A DNA stretch of 64,000 nucleotides from Acidobacteria bacterium UBA2161 (GTDB taxonomy: Bacteria; Acidobacteriota; Vicinamibacteria; Vicinamibacterales; UBA823): contig DCWN01000010.1 in assembly GCA_002328835.1 (NCBI GenBank), forward strand, positions 4,161 to 68,160. Direction: 5' to 3'. Below are positions 37,101-45,789 of this stretch, piece by piece (the first letter of the stretch is position 1; every line of letters begins with the position of its first letter). The notes below the pieces were generated by a model. It made no database searches, had not been told where the DNA came from, and saw only the letters and a list, made by a program, of their open reading frames with translations. A program made the translations under genes and the position numbers.

Positions 37101-37487
37101 GACGCGGCGCGCGGCGTCGGCAACAATCAGCCGGTGGATGCCGGCGTCCGCTGCCGGATCGCCGAGGTCGGCGGCGCTGGCCAGCCGATCCTCCAACTCC
37201 GGCACCTGTTCCTCGACGAACCTGGCCACCTGCCGGGGCGAGGGCGCGCGGCGCAGCGGCCAGAGCATCCAGGCGGCGTATCCGAGCGCCGCGCCCATCG
37301 CGACCACCGCCAGCACCACGAGCGGCAGGTCCGAAGGCAGCCAGACGCGATCGACGATGACCGCCGCCAGCACGATCGCACCGCCGCCCGCCGCGGCGCT
37401 TGCCGCCGCGCGCAGCACCGCGGTCACCGTCCAGCGTCGCCGGACGCGTCCCAGAAAACTGCCGAGTTCGTGATGTGAGAAAGACAT
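34146..37487 (-). CDS. DUF4175-family membrane protein with long coiled coil
   Basis: A 1113-residue protein. Two helices near 22-45 and 55-75, and a third near 155-170, anchor it; residues 180-510 contain Ig-like beta segments (YDYPAFTGLERRVEVDGG, LYVEDLDVVPGDFVTYYARAID). Residues 560-1090 are almost wholly charged and helical, rich in Glu, Arg, Leu, Ala and Gln (ARRQDDLARRQRDLERRR), predicting a very long coiled coil in the periplasm. The family is found with BatA and MoxR genes but has no proven role. It is spaced 6 and 11 bases from its neighbours in the operon. Confidence 0.85.
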   Translation of the reverse strand: MSFSHHELGSFLGRVRRRWTVTAVLRAAASAAAGGGAIVLAAVIVDRVWLPSDLPLVVLAVVAMGAALGYAAWMLWPLRRAPSPRQVARFVEEQVPELEDRLASAADLGDPAADAGIHRLIVADAARRVGGIDLDRVIARAQITRAVGLGSATGIALAVVLGVAADPARRAVGAAWLYAFPDSVRLEVSPGDARIMAGQPLRIRAEVFGVADASGRTQALLQVEADDGWQDVEMVPVGEGFQFEFASVGDSFRYRVAAASARSEIYDVVAMFLPGVARIDVEYDYPAFTGLERRVEVDGGDIYAPAGTAVTLTVHADKPVEAGAMVLGGGSRVPLAPRDDEVTLTARFEVTSDDAYRLELSDHDGLSNPGEVQYFIRAIDDRPPDVRILRPEGDRVVTPLEEVTIEARADDDYGLERFEIVYAVRGGEEQAVPFPGSTGLSTRAGTHTLYVEDLDVVPGDFVTYYARAIDVNRAKASTEARSDIYFLDVTPFEQEFVEAQSQSQNGDGGTGLADLTAAQRAIIVATWKLDRRPDDMSADDDVRTVARAQGELKLRTQQALEEFSGGSPGGGPPSGAAADGDPLALAVLAMGDAEAELDGVQTEAALPHEMTALNQLLRAQAEVRRREVARQQSATGGGQGRAGQDLSALFDQELRRLQQTNYETRASARQDTPESEALARVRELARRQDDLARRQRDLERRRAELDPEELERQLARLTLEQTELRREAEELARTLDQLGEASGQRPGGQTAEQTARAGSEQMRGVSEAMRGATSELRRQDLESAAAQGQQALESLRSLEQELRALDPDERRRALSELELEARQLADAQARIAGEAEQLGVGQAARNPRARLADEQLGMADRVDELQADAEMLARADDDVERRAALDEAAEALAVERIAERLRESAETLRGAPDAEDAEDAAEAGRDLAESERALADALSQTAERLGQVPGGETADARRLSEELESAQALRERLADLERQIEAEGQAAAPGEPSGDLASLEAAYEDELRGAEELLADLRRDDPSLGGRLAAAAGQYTRSAPGTEAFKQDFERWDELRRDVDDALERYAATRSRQLSIEELRGRLSSGADERVPESYRALVEAYYEALAAAGRRR

Positions 37488-37493
37488 CGCTAG

Positions 37494-39362
37494 CTAACTC
37501 ATTCGACTGCCGAGCAGGCTCTCGGCCGCCAGCGCCAGCGCCATCAAGCCGAGGCCGTAGCGCCAGTATCCTTGATCTCGCTCCTGCTGACCGTCGGTGT
37601 CGCTCGTCGCCGCCACGATGGCGCCGCGCGCCTGGGCCACGGCCGCGTCGAACTCGGCCGTCGACATCCGGGTCGGGTCGGACTCGGCCCGATCGACGTT
37701 GACCGCGACGCGCACGCCATCGGCGAGCGTCACGAATCCGGTCTCCTCCACGCGGGCCGCCGGACCGTCACCCACGAGCAACGCGCGCCGCGGCCGCCGG
37801 TCCCCACCCAGGTACCTCAACGTCTCGTACACGAACGGGACGAACATCGGATGACGGGGAAAATCGTTCCAGGCGTCGTCGAGATCAGAACCGAAGACCA
37901 GGAGTCGCCCGGCATCGAGGTCCTGCTCCACGAGCGCCACCGCGCCGTCGCTGAACCACGCCAGCACCCGGGTCTCATCTGTCGGCTCGATCGCCCGCGT
38001 CCGCGCGTAGCGTACCTGCGCCAGGTTGCCGACCCGCTCGCCAAGCGCCTGGAAGATCGGGTGCCGCCCGTCGGCGGGCACCAGCTGTCGGTCGGCCGCC
38101 GTGTCGCCGTCGGCGGGCGCCGGCTGACCGACGCCACCGAGGCCGGCCAGCATGATTGGTTCCAGATCGGGACCGGCGACCAGCAGTACCCCGCCGCCGA
38201 CCCGCGTGAATGCGTCCAGCGCCGCGACGCCTCGGCGATCCAGGCCGCGACTGGTCAGCACCAGCACGACCGCCGGCGCCGACCCGGGCGCCGCCAATCG
38301 TGTCGCGAGCCGTGAGGCGGGTACCGGCTCAATCGCAAATCGGACCTCGGCATCGGCCACCTGCAGCGCCTGATACAGAAAGAAGGCTTCGGTCGCGGCG
38401 TCGCCAGAGGCGGTAACGACCGCCACCTCCATCGGCTCGGGCGGCGCCAGGAGCAGGTAGCGCGCGTTGTCGGCCGCGTAGCCCGCGTCATCCTCCACGA
38501 CGACACTGGCCTCGCCACGACGCGGGAGCACGACCGGAAAATCGACCTCGCTGCTGACGCCTGCGGGCACGGTGACGGAGGCGCGGTCGACCTCGGCCCC
38601 GTCCACCAACAACCTGAGCTGCGCCAACCGCGTCCCCTCGCCACCATTCAGGACCGTCGCGCGCGTGCCGGACGGTCCGCCGCTGATAGCAGTCACCGCG
38701 AGATTGCCGGCCGGCGAGTCAACCATCACGGCGCTCACGGGAATTCGATCGGGCACGACCCCCTGCCCCTCGGCGCCCCAGCCACTCCGCTGCAGGTCGG
38801 TCACGATCACGATCCGTCCGGCCCGCGTCCCGATGACCTCTGCGGCCCGGCTCAGCCCGACCCGGTAGCGAGTCGCGCCAGCGCCCGCCGACACGTCCGC
38901 AATCGCCTCCAGCGCCGCCGGCCGACCGGCCGAGGGCGGGGCCACGACAGCGGCGGTCTCGTCGAACGCCACGACGGCGACCGCATGCCCGGCCGGCACC
39001 GCGTTCACGGCTTCCCGCGCCAGTTCCCTCGCCCGCGCGAACTGGCCCGGGCTGGACATGCTGAACGACCGATCGAGCGCGACGACCGTGACGCCGCCGA
39101 ACTGGGCCGTGGTGTCCGCCAGGTAGGGTCGTGCGAAGGCCAGAGCCAGGAGCACCAGGGCCGTGACCCGGAGCGCCAGCAGGAGCCACTCCCGCAGCCG
39201 ACGACGCGCCGCCTGTTCCACCGGCGTTCGCTTGATGAGAAACACCGCCGCAAACGCGCGGCGCACCGCCGTCTCACGCTTCAGGAGATGCAGGACGATC
39301 GGAATGGCGGCCGCGGCCAGGCCCACCAGAAACGCCGGCACCAGGAACGACACTCCGAACAT
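37494..39362 (-). CDS. BatA-like VWA protein with N-terminal double membrane segment
   Basis: A 622-residue protein. It opens FLVPAFLVGLAAAAIPIVLHLLKRE, the BatA N-terminal double-helix domain; the second helix is near 58-78. The VWA domain follows with MIDAS VALDRSFSMSSPG near 95. The middle and C-terminal regions are beta-rich and contain a second Rossmann-like fold (VLVLTSRGLDRRGVAALDAFTRVGGGVLLVAG). The C-terminus has another helix. Bat proteins are linked to stress tolerance and cell-envelope function in Bacteroides and Leptospira; here the role is inferred from the operon. Confidence 0.85.
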   Translation of the reverse strand: MFGVSFLVPAFLVGLAAAAIPIVLHLLKRETAVRRAFAAVFLIKRTPVEQAARRRLREWLLLALRVTALVLLALAFARPYLADTTAQFGGVTVVALDRSFSMSSPGQFARARELAREAVNAVPAGHAVAVVAFDETAAVVAPPSAGRPAALEAIADVSAGAGATRYRVGLSRAAEVIGTRAGRIVIVTDLQRSGWGAEGQGVVPDRIPVSAVMVDSPAGNLAVTAISGGPSGTRATVLNGGEGTRLAQLRLLVDGAEVDRASVTVPAGVSSEVDFPVVLPRRGEASVVVEDDAGYAADNARYLLLAPPEPMEVAVVTASGDAATEAFFLYQALQVADAEVRFAIEPVPASRLATRLAAPGSAPAVVLVLTSRGLDRRGVAALDAFTRVGGGVLLVAGPDLEPIMLAGLGGVGQPAPADGDTAADRQLVPADGRHPIFQALGERVGNLAQVRYARTRAIEPTDETRVLAWFSDGAVALVEQDLDAGRLLVFGSDLDDAWNDFPRHPMFVPFVYETLRYLGGDRRPRRALLVGDGPAARVEETGFVTLADGVRVAVNVDRAESDPTRMSTAEFDAAVAQARGAIVAATSDTDGQQERDQGYWRYGLGLMALALAAESLLGSRMS

Positions 39363-39381
39363 TTGGGCTCCGAGCAGGCGC

Positions 39382-40290
39382 CTACTGGTGGCGGCTGCGG
39401 GTCGACAAGTAGCTCATCAGCGCGAAGTCCAACGGTTTCGACGTATCGACCAGGTGGTAGTCGACGCCGACGAGCCGCAATTCTCGCTCGTACCGCGACA
39501 CGAGCGTGTTGATCTCGCGCAGGTAATGGTCACGTATCTCAAGCGGCGCGGCCAGCACTTCGTCAGCCGTCTCCAGGTCGCGAAAACGCGTCACCCGCTC
39601 GAATGGGAACGTCAGCTCGTCGTGGTCGAGCAGGTGAAACACGACGACGTCGGCGCCGCGGAACCTCAGGTGGCGCAGCCCCTGGATCACCTGCTCCGGT
39701 TCGTCGAGCAGATCGGACAGCAGCACCACGATGCCACGCTTGACGAGCGCATCGGCGAGCTGGTGCAACGGCTTCGCGACGTTCGATCGGCTCCCCAGCT
39801 TCACGCGATCCAACTCGAGTAGCACCGACCGGAGATGACCCGGCCGCGCGCTGGCTCCCAGATGGGTCACGATGTCGTCGTCGAACGCCATGAAGCCGAC
39901 CGCGTCGCGCTGGCGATTCATCAGGTAGGCAAGCGCCGCGGCGAGATACGACCCGTACTCGGCCTTCGTCACGCCCGTCGAGCCGTAGCCCATCGACCCA
40001 CTGACGTCGAGCAGCACGTGGCAGTCGACGTTGGTCTCCTCCTCGAACTTCTTGACGTAGTGCCGGTCGCTGCGGGCGTAGACCTTCCAGTCGATCGTCG
40101 AGAGATCGTCGCCCGGCAGGTACTGCCGGTACTCGGCGAACTCGACGCTGAATCCCTTGAACGGACTGCGGTGGAGACCCGCGAGGAAGCCTTCGACGAT
40201 GGTCCGCGCCTTCAACTCGATCGAGCCGATGCGCGCGATGACGGCCGGGTCGAGAAATCGAAGCTCGCCCCCCGTCGCTCCGACCGGCAT
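39382..40290 (-). CDS. DUF58-family VWA-like protein
   Basis: A 302-residue soluble protein. FSVEFAEYRQYLPGDDLSTIDWKVYARSDRHYVKKFEEE near 47-85 is the DUF58 signature; the VWA-like core follows with VLLDVSGSMGYG (intact DxSxS) near 90-105 and VVLLSDLLDEPEQV near 190. ATG 40290 is one base after the MoxR stop; longer readings overlap moxR. MoxR and DUF58 proteins are a recurrent pair, with the ATPase acting on VWA clients. Confidence 0.9.
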   Translation of the reverse strand: MPVGATGGELRFLDPAVIARIGSIELKARTIVEGFLAGLHRSPFKGFSVEFAEYRQYLPGDDLSTIDWKVYARSDRHYVKKFEEETNVDCHVLLDVSGSMGYGSTGVTKAEYGSYLAAALAYLMNRQRDAVGFMAFDDDIVTHLGASARPGHLRSVLLELDRVKLGSRSNVAKPLHQLADALVKRGIVVLLSDLLDEPEQVIQGLRHLRFRGADVVVFHLLDHDELTFPFERVTRFRDLETADEVLAAPLEIRDHYLREINTLVSRYERELRLVGVDYHLVDTSKPLDFALMSYLSTRSRHQ

Positions 40291-40291
40291 C

Positions 40292-41302
40292 CTACATCTC
40301 GCTCCGCGGCGGCGGGACCGCCTCGAGGAGCTGGGCGACCACCTTGTCCGAATCGACCTTCTCGGACTCCGCGTAGAAGTTGGTGATGACCCGGTGGCGC
40401 AGGATGGGCGGCGCGAGTGCCGCGATGTCGGCAACCGAGACGTGGAACCGTCCCTGCATGAGCGCGCGGGCCTTGCCCCCAAGAATCAACGACTGCGACG
40501 CGCGTAGGCCGGCGCCCCACTTCACCCAGCGCTGCACGAACTCGAGGTTCGCGCCCCGGCCCGGCCGGGAGGCATCCACCAATCGCACCGCGTAGCGCGC
40601 GATCTCCTCGGAGACGAAGACCTGTCGGATGAGCTTCTGGAACTCCACGATGTCGTCGCCGCGCAGGACGCACGCCGGGCGCTCGCGGTCGGCGCCGGTC
40701 GTCTCGGTCACGACCTGCACCTCCTCGTCCTCCGACAGGTAGTGCATGACGATGTTGAACATGAACCGGTCGAGCTGCGCCTCAGGCAGCGGGTAGGTGC
40801 CCTCCAGCTCGATCGGATTCTGCGTGGCCAGGACGAAGAACGGCCGGTCGAGCTGGTACGTGCGGCCCGCCGCGGTCACGTGATACTCCTGCATCGCCTC
40901 GAGCAGCGCCGCCTGGGTCTTCGGCGGTGTCCGGTTGATCTCGTCGGCCAGGATGATCTGCGCGAAGACCGGCCCCTTGACGAAGCGCAGCGCCCGGTGC
41001 CCGCCCTCCTCGTCGAGGATTTCCGTGCCCGTGATGTCAGCCGGCATCAGGTCAGGCGTGAACTGAATCCGCCGAAACGTCAGATCCAGGATCTCGGCGA
41101 TTGTCTTGATCAGCAGCGTCTTGGCCAGCCCGGGCACGCCGGTGATCAGGCAGTGCCCGCCCGTGAAGAGCGCGATCAAGACCTGGTCGATGCACTCGTC
41201 CTGGCCGACGATGACCTTTCGGACCTCGGAGAGAATCTGCTCTCGACCGCGCGTGACGCGCTCGGCCAGTTCCGTTGCCGTCGATTCCGATATCGTGTCC
41301 AT
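40292..41302 (-). CDS. MoxR-family AAA+ ATPase
   Basis: A 336-residue AAA+ chaperone-like ATPase. Domains: Walker A GVPGLAKT near 55, Walker B IILADEINRTPPKTQAALLEAMQE near 112-135, sensor 1 FVLATQNPIELEGTYPLPEAQLDRF near 155-178, and the helical lid at the C-terminus. ATG 41302 begins MDTISESTATELAERV; upstream reading is implausible because it overlaps the DUF4159 gene. Members assemble metal or protein complexes containing VWA domains, which matches the three VWA-type genes downstream. Confidence 0.93.
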   Translation of the reverse strand: MDTISESTATELAERVTRGREQILSEVRKVIVGQDECIDQVLIALFTGGHCLITGVPGLAKTLLIKTIAEILDLTFRRIQFTPDLMPADITGTEILDEEGGHRALRFVKGPVFAQIILADEINRTPPKTQAALLEAMQEYHVTAAGRTYQLDRPFFVLATQNPIELEGTYPLPEAQLDRFMFNIVMHYLSEDEEVQVVTETTGADRERPACVLRGDDIVEFQKLIRQVFVSEEIARYAVRLVDASRPGRGANLEFVQRWVKWGAGLRASQSLILGGKARALMQGRFHVSVADIAALAPPILRHRVITNFYAESEKVDSDKVVAQLLEAVPPPRSEM

Positions 41303-41325
41303 GCGCCGCTCGTCCGTTCGTGTCG

Positions 41326-42177
41326 CTAGTGGGTCAGCGCGTAGATGATCTCGTTGATCATCATCCGGTACGACTGCCCCGTGTACTGGATGTAGCCGGG
41401 ATACTCCTCGGCGTTCGACCATTCCCAGCCGTCGCCCATGTCGGTGTTCCAGTTGATGAGCATCATCGGCCGCCCGTCGTCGTCGAGCACCGCCCGCAGG
41501 CGCGGCACGAACCCGCCCTTCTCCCAGGTCCGGCCGCTGAAGAACGCGCCCAGTCCGGGAATCTGCGGATACTTGTCGACGTTGTAGAAGCAGTGAAAGA
41601 TCGGGTGATCGGTGTCCAGCTCGACGATCTCACGGCCGGGCACGATCTGACCGACCTGCGCGACGAAGTGGTCCCACTCGAGCGGACCGTGAAAATCGTC
41701 GAACGTGATCGTGCCCCCGCGCGCCAGGAACTCGCGCAACGTATCGATGTCGCTGGGCCGCAGCTCGAGATTGCCCGGCTCGACGACGTAGAGCCACGGA
41801 TACTCCCAGATCCGCGGGTCGTCGAGCGTCAGCACGATCGGGTCGTGCACCTGAATCGACGTGATCCGCGCTAGCCGTCGCGAGAGATTCTGCTCGGCCG
41901 CCGGCGCGTCGATGGCCCAGGGTTCATTCCAGTACTGCCGGAACCGGGCTTCGTCCATCGCCCACGAGTTGTACCTGACGCGGACGAACGTCCACTCGAG
42001 GCCCGCGAATCGGCCGCTCGAGACGATCGGGATCTGGTCGGCGACGCGCGCCGCGATCGGCTCCGACACAATCGCGACCGCCGCCACCAACGCTAGGCCC
42101 GACGTCACCCGGAGAAGCCAACGCCGCCAAGGCTTCCAGCCATCGCTCCGGGCGATGCGCCGCCGCGCCGCCGTCAC
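41326..42177 (-). CDS. DUF4159 domain protein, membrane-anchored
   Basis: A 283-residue protein with one N-terminal helix (WLLRVTSGLALVAAVAIVSEPIA) and a periplasmic DUF4159 domain: EWTFVRVRYNS, EFLARGGTITFDDFHGPLEWDHF, ELDTDHPIFHCFYNVDKYPQIPG and MLINWNTDMGDGWEWSNAEEYPG. The domain is widespread beside MoxR-DUF58-VWA genes and has a class I amidotransferase-like fold; no activity is known. Its ATG overlaps the upstream TPR gene stop by 4 bases and its stop is 23 bases before moxR. Confidence 0.85.
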   Translation of the reverse strand: MTAARRRIARSDGWKPWRRWLLRVTSGLALVAAVAIVSEPIAARVADQIPIVSSGRFAGLEWTFVRVRYNSWAMDEARFRQYWNEPWAIDAPAAEQNLSRRLARITSIQVHDPIVLTLDDPRIWEYPWLYVVEPGNLELRPSDIDTLREFLARGGTITFDDFHGPLEWDHFVAQVGQIVPGREIVELDTDHPIFHCFYNVDKYPQIPGLGAFFSGRTWEKGGFVPRLRAVLDDDGRPMMLINWNTDMGDGWEWSNAEEYPGYIQYTGQSYRMMINEIIYALTH

Positions 42178-44744
42178 GGCACCTCTCCAACGGTCCGCAG
42201 CAACAACTCCTGACCGCGTTCGTAGGACGGCGCCAACTCCAGCGCCGCCAATGCGTGGCGCTTTGCCTCGTCGACCTCTCCGGCCTCCAGCAGGCTCTCG
42301 GCCAAATCGCAGCGCGCCACGACGGCGTCCACGGGCCCAGCCGCCAGCGCAGCGCGAAACTCGCGGATCGCGGTCGGAATCTCGCCACGGTCCATCGCCA
42401 GCCGGCCGAGCGCGGCGTGTGGCACCGAGTCGAACGGATCGATGCCGATGATCCGTTCATAGGCCGTTCGCTGATACTCGGTGTGACCCATTTCCTCGGC
42501 CAGCGCTGCCAGCCGCCGCGCCACCTCGATGTCGCGGTGGTCGTACTCCAGCAATCCGGCCAGCTCGCGCATCGCGCGTTCGCGGTCCTCCTGCCTGATC
42601 GCGATGTCGGCCAGCAGCGCGCGCGGACTGTTCGCCCCGGTGGCAATCGGCACCAGCGCCGACGCACGCTCCAGCACCTCGACCGCATCGTCGAGATCGC
42701 CGGCCTGGTACAGCGCATGGCCGTAGGTCACCTGAATGGCGTAACTGCCCGGATAGGTCGTCGCCAGCGCGCGTAGCATCTCCAGCTCGTTCCCGGCCTC
42801 GGGCAGCGTGCCGGACACCGGCTGGCGGAGCGCCTGGCGCAGCTCGCCGAATCGCGCCTCGAGCGCCGCGTCGAACGTCGCCTGGAGATCATCGAGGTCG
42901 ACGCCAGCCGCCCGGTCGAGCGCCGCTTCGGTGTCGAGTCCATCGCCGTAGCCGCGCAGGAGGTCGTGCAGCACCGGTTCGCCGTAGAGATCGGCCAGAT
43001 GCTCCACGAGCAGCGACGCCTCGTAGTAGGCGAGCGAGATCGTCTCGGGCTTCGTGAAGCCCGCGTTCAGCTCACTGAGCGGCAACGTCTCACCCGCCTC
43101 GAGGGCCTGCGCGAACGTCAACTCCATGTCGCGGCCCCAGGCCGGCTCGGCCAGCCCCTCCTCATAGACCGAAATGCCCTCGGTCAGCCAGCGCGGCACG
43201 CGGTTTCGCGACATCTGCAGCGTGATGACGTGCGCCATCTCGTGCCAGAGCGTCGCCTGCCAGTTGAACGTCCCCGGAGGCCGGGCCCGCGGCGAATCCA
43301 TCGTCACGACCCGACCGAAGCAGGCGCCGAGCGCGCCGATCATCCCGGGCAGTCCCACGTTGCGCACGGCGAAATCTATGTGGCGCGGGAACACCTCGAC
43401 CAGCACCGAGCCGTCCACCTCGACGCCGTAGCGCGCCGACAGCGTCTCGAGGGCCTCCGAGGCGAGCGAGACGACGTAGTCGCCCAGCACGGGCGCCTCG
43501 TCGGGATGCAGGCGCACCACCAGGTTCCCCGAATCGATCGTCTCGAACCCGTCGACAGCATCTAGCATTTCGAGCAGGTTGTACGTCACGACGCTGAACG
43601 GATCCGCCTCGAACGATCGCTCGAGCACCTCGCGCGCGCCGGCCTCGTCACCGGTCCGGAGCAGGTGCATCCCCAGATCGGCTTGCGCCAGCGAACTGTC
43701 GGGCGACAGTTCCAGCGCGCGCCGGACGAGCTGCACGGCTTCGTCGAACCGATAGTGGCTCGCGGCCTGGGCACCGGCCACGCGGTACACCTCCCCGTAG
43801 CCGGGGTTCAGCGCCAGAACACCCTGCACCTCGTTGCCGAAATCCGGCAGGCGATCTTGGACGTAGGCAATCGCGCCGCGCAGGGAACGCGCCTCGAAGC
43901 TATTGGGATTCACGTCGAGCGCCTGCTCGATTAGCTCGATGGCGTCGTCATAGCGCCGCTCGTCGAGCGCCAACTCGGCCAGCAGCACGTAGGCCGCTTC
44001 GGAGTCCCCGTCGATCTCGAGCGCCCGGGCCACGGTCTCTGCCGCGGCCGGCGGATTCTCGTTGGCGAGCGCGCGGGCGAGGCCGATATGCGCGGGCACC
44101 CATTCGGGATCGGCAGCCAAGGCTACCTGGAACGACTGGACCGAGTCCCCAGTACTGTCCTTCTCCAGCAACAACTCGCCCCAAGCCGCATTGATGGCAG
44201 GGTCCTGCGGCGAAACCGAGGCCGCCCGCCGGAAGTAGGTCTGTGCGTCACGCGTTCTGCCAAGCAAACGAGCCGCTTCCGCGACGCGCAGCAGTTCGAC
44301 ATCGACCCGACGGCGAGCCGCCGTAGCGATGATCGGCGCGAGGCTAGCTACAGCTTCCTCGCGGCGGCCGAGGCGCATCATCAACGCCCCAAGCTCGAAA
44401 GCTCCCGCGCCGGTCGGATCGACGCCGGCGGCCGGCACGAGCAACCGCTCGGCCTCCGCGAAGTCGCCGCGCCCGATGGCGATCCGGCCGCGCACCGCCG
44501 CTGCCGCGGCGTCGTTGACCTCGCGCGCATCAGCCAGTCGTTCCGCCTCGGCAATATCGCCGCGCGCGAGGGCGCGACGCGCCGCGCGCAGAAACTCGTG
44601 GCGTTCGGAGGCTTCGGTCACGGCCGCGGGCGGGGCGTCGGGCGCCTGCGCGCCGGCCGGGCGCGGCCCGATCGCCGAAACGGCCGTCGCGATGATGAAG
44701 GCAGAACAGAGAACCCGAAACGGCCTTGCAAGTGCGGCAGACAT
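42174..44744 (-). CDS. Secreted TPR protein with peptidase MA-like domain
   Basis: An 856-residue protein with a signal peptide ending near AGAQ. About ten TPR-like helical repeats fill residues 50-390. A gluzincin domain follows: WHEMAHVITLQMSRNRVPRWLTEGISVYEEG near 500-530 gives HExxH and the downstream Glu ligand. Three to five more TPRs lie in 660-850. It heads the eight-gene MoxR operon. Coupling of a metallopeptidase to TPRs suggests processing of envelope proteins in the same complex, which is inference. TATAAT lies at 44766-44761, 16 nt before the ATG, as a likely operon -10. Confidence 0.82.
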   Translation of the reverse strand: MSAALARPFRVLCSAFIIATAVSAIGPRPAGAQAPDAPPAAVTEASERHEFLRAARRALARGDIAEAERLADAREVNDAAAAAVRGRIAIGRGDFAEAERLLVPAAGVDPTGAGAFELGALMMRLGRREEAVASLAPIIATAARRRVDVELLRVAEAARLLGRTRDAQTYFRRAASVSPQDPAINAAWGELLLEKDSTGDSVQSFQVALAADPEWVPAHIGLARALANENPPAAAETVARALEIDGDSEAAYVLLAELALDERRYDDAIELIEQALDVNPNSFEARSLRGAIAYVQDRLPDFGNEVQGVLALNPGYGEVYRVAGAQAASHYRFDEAVQLVRRALELSPDSSLAQADLGMHLLRTGDEAGAREVLERSFEADPFSVVTYNLLEMLDAVDGFETIDSGNLVVRLHPDEAPVLGDYVVSLASEALETLSARYGVEVDGSVLVEVFPRHIDFAVRNVGLPGMIGALGACFGRVVTMDSPRARPPGTFNWQATLWHEMAHVITLQMSRNRVPRWLTEGISVYEEGLAEPAWGRDMELTFAQALEAGETLPLSELNAGFTKPETISLAYYEASLLVEHLADLYGEPVLHDLLRGYGDGLDTEAALDRAAGVDLDDLQATFDAALEARFGELRQALRQPVSGTLPEAGNELEMLRALATTYPGSYAIQVTYGHALYQAGDLDDAVEVLERASALVPIATGANSPRALLADIAIRQEDRERAMRELAGLLEYDHRDIEVARRLAALAEEMGHTEYQRTAYERIIGIDPFDSVPHAALGRLAMDRGEIPTAIREFRAALAAGPVDAVVARCDLAESLLEAGEVDEAKRHALAALELAPSYERGQELLLRTVGEVP

Positions 44745-44745
44745 G

Positions 44746-44916
44746 CTATGAATCGGTCCGATTATAGCGCAGCGCCCGTTCCTCCACCCGGATCCGACGG
44801 GCGGTCAGCCATCCGAACCCGACGCAGATGATCGGCGCCGTCACCACCGCGCCGAACGGCGAGACGACGCCGATCCCCGTGATGGCGACGCGATCGGTCG
44901 GCCGCGACGGCGGCAT
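44746..44916 (-). pseudogene. Short chimeric reading frame, probable deletion scar
   Basis: A 56-codon frame. Residues 1-22 (ending DRVAITGIGVVSPFG) match the first strand of FabF-type ketoacyl synthases. Residues 23-50 (a hydrophobic helix, then TARRIRVEERALR) resemble the C-terminus of isoprenylcysteine methyltransferase-like proteins. The frame stops 1 base before the TPR gene start. The simplest reading is a deletion joining two former genes, but a real small membrane protein is possible. The remaining gap to 44972 holds nothing else. Confidence 0.4.
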
Positions 44917-44972
44917 GGAGGTCTACGAAAGCGCCGCGCGCTGCGCGGCCTCGGGAACGACGTGCTGCGGGG

Positions 44973-45677
44973 TCAGTGCTTGACGAAGGTCACGAGCGAC
45001 CAGATGCGCGGAATGTTGACCTTCTCGATCGAGATGGGATCCAGCTCGGCCTGGGCCAGGAACGCCGGCAGATCGAGATCGGCCTTGAAGCCGACGTGCA
45101 CGGTGAGCGGCGACAACAACCGTTCGATCCGCCCCAGCACCTTGTGCTCGCTGAGGAAGTGGTTCAGCACGATGATGCGCCCGCCGGGCCGGCAGACCCG
45201 GTGCATCTCCTTCACCACGGCGACTGGATCCGAGACGACGCTGATCACGTAGGGCGCGTAGACGAGGTCGAACGAATCATCGGCGAACCGCAGGTTCGTG
45301 GCGTCCATCTGCTTCAGCCGGACGTTGCTGACGCCGTGGCGGTCGAGCCGACGCTGCGCCCCCTCCAGCATCGAATGCGACAGGTCGATGCCGGTGACGT
45401 GACAGTCGGGCGGGTACAGGAGGGCGTTGATGCCGTTGCCGACACCGACTTCGAGGACCTCGTCGTCGGTGTCGATCGAGAGACGCTTGATGGTCTGCAG
45501 GCGGCCGGGGTGCAGGGTCCAGCCGTAAATCAGGTCGTAGACCGAGGAGATGCGTTCGTAGACGCGCCTGACGAACCCGGTTTCCACGGAGACGACCGAG
45601 AGCGTGCGCGTGGCGGCGTCCGACGACACGACAACGTCGTCGCTCGACACCGACTCCTGCCCGAACAGCGATACCAA
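44973..45677 (-). CDS. Class I SAM methyltransferase, PmtA-like
   Basis: A 234-residue enzyme. YERISSVYDLIYGWTLHPGR near 38-58 and VLEVGVGNGINALLYPPDCHVTGIDLS near 74-100 are typical of bacterial phosphatidylethanolamine N-methyltransferase PmtA and its relatives. The SAM site GVGNG and acidic ID are intact, as are FDLVYAPYVISVV and VCRPGGRIIVLNHF. Phospholipid N-methylation is the best guess; quinone or other lipid methylation is possible. It ends 56 bases from the chimeric frame and its upstream side carries repeat copy 2. Confidence 0.7.
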   Translation of the reverse strand: MVSLFGQESVSSDDVVVSSDAATRTLSVVSVETGFVRRVYERISSVYDLIYGWTLHPGRLQTIKRLSIDTDDEVLEVGVGNGINALLYPPDCHVTGIDLSHSMLEGAQRRLDRHGVSNVRLKQMDATNLRFADDSFDLVYAPYVISVVSDPVAVVKEMHRVCRPGGRIIVLNHFLSEHKVLGRIERLLSPLTVHVGFKADLDLPAFLAQAELDPISIEKVNIPRIWSLVTFVKH

Positions 45678-45698
45678 ATGAAGACGCCTCCGTCACTC

Positions 45699-45789
45699 AG
45701 ATGGGGCGCCTTGCGCCCCACGTGACCGCCTCGTGGGGGCCCCGAATGCCCCACGCCAGCGTCCGCGGCGCGCGCCGTGCGCGCGCTGG
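45699..45789 (+). repeat. Interspersed GGGGCGCC repeat, copy 2
   Basis: Starts AGATGGGGCGCCTTGCGCCC as copy 1, with the same 8-bp hairpin, then GGGGGCCCCGAATGCCCC and the end block CCGTGCGCGCGCTGG. It lies just upstream of the methyltransferase gene. The rest of the gap to 46011 carries only a CCGGTTCGA/TCGAACCGG inverted repeat (45950-45958 and 46002-46010). Confidence 0.75.

Noticed and set aside
34668..37478. A 936-codon plus-strand open frame opposite DUF4175
   Set aside because: Shadow of the coiled-coil gene; composition is dominated by Arg, Gly, Leu and His repeats from high GC.
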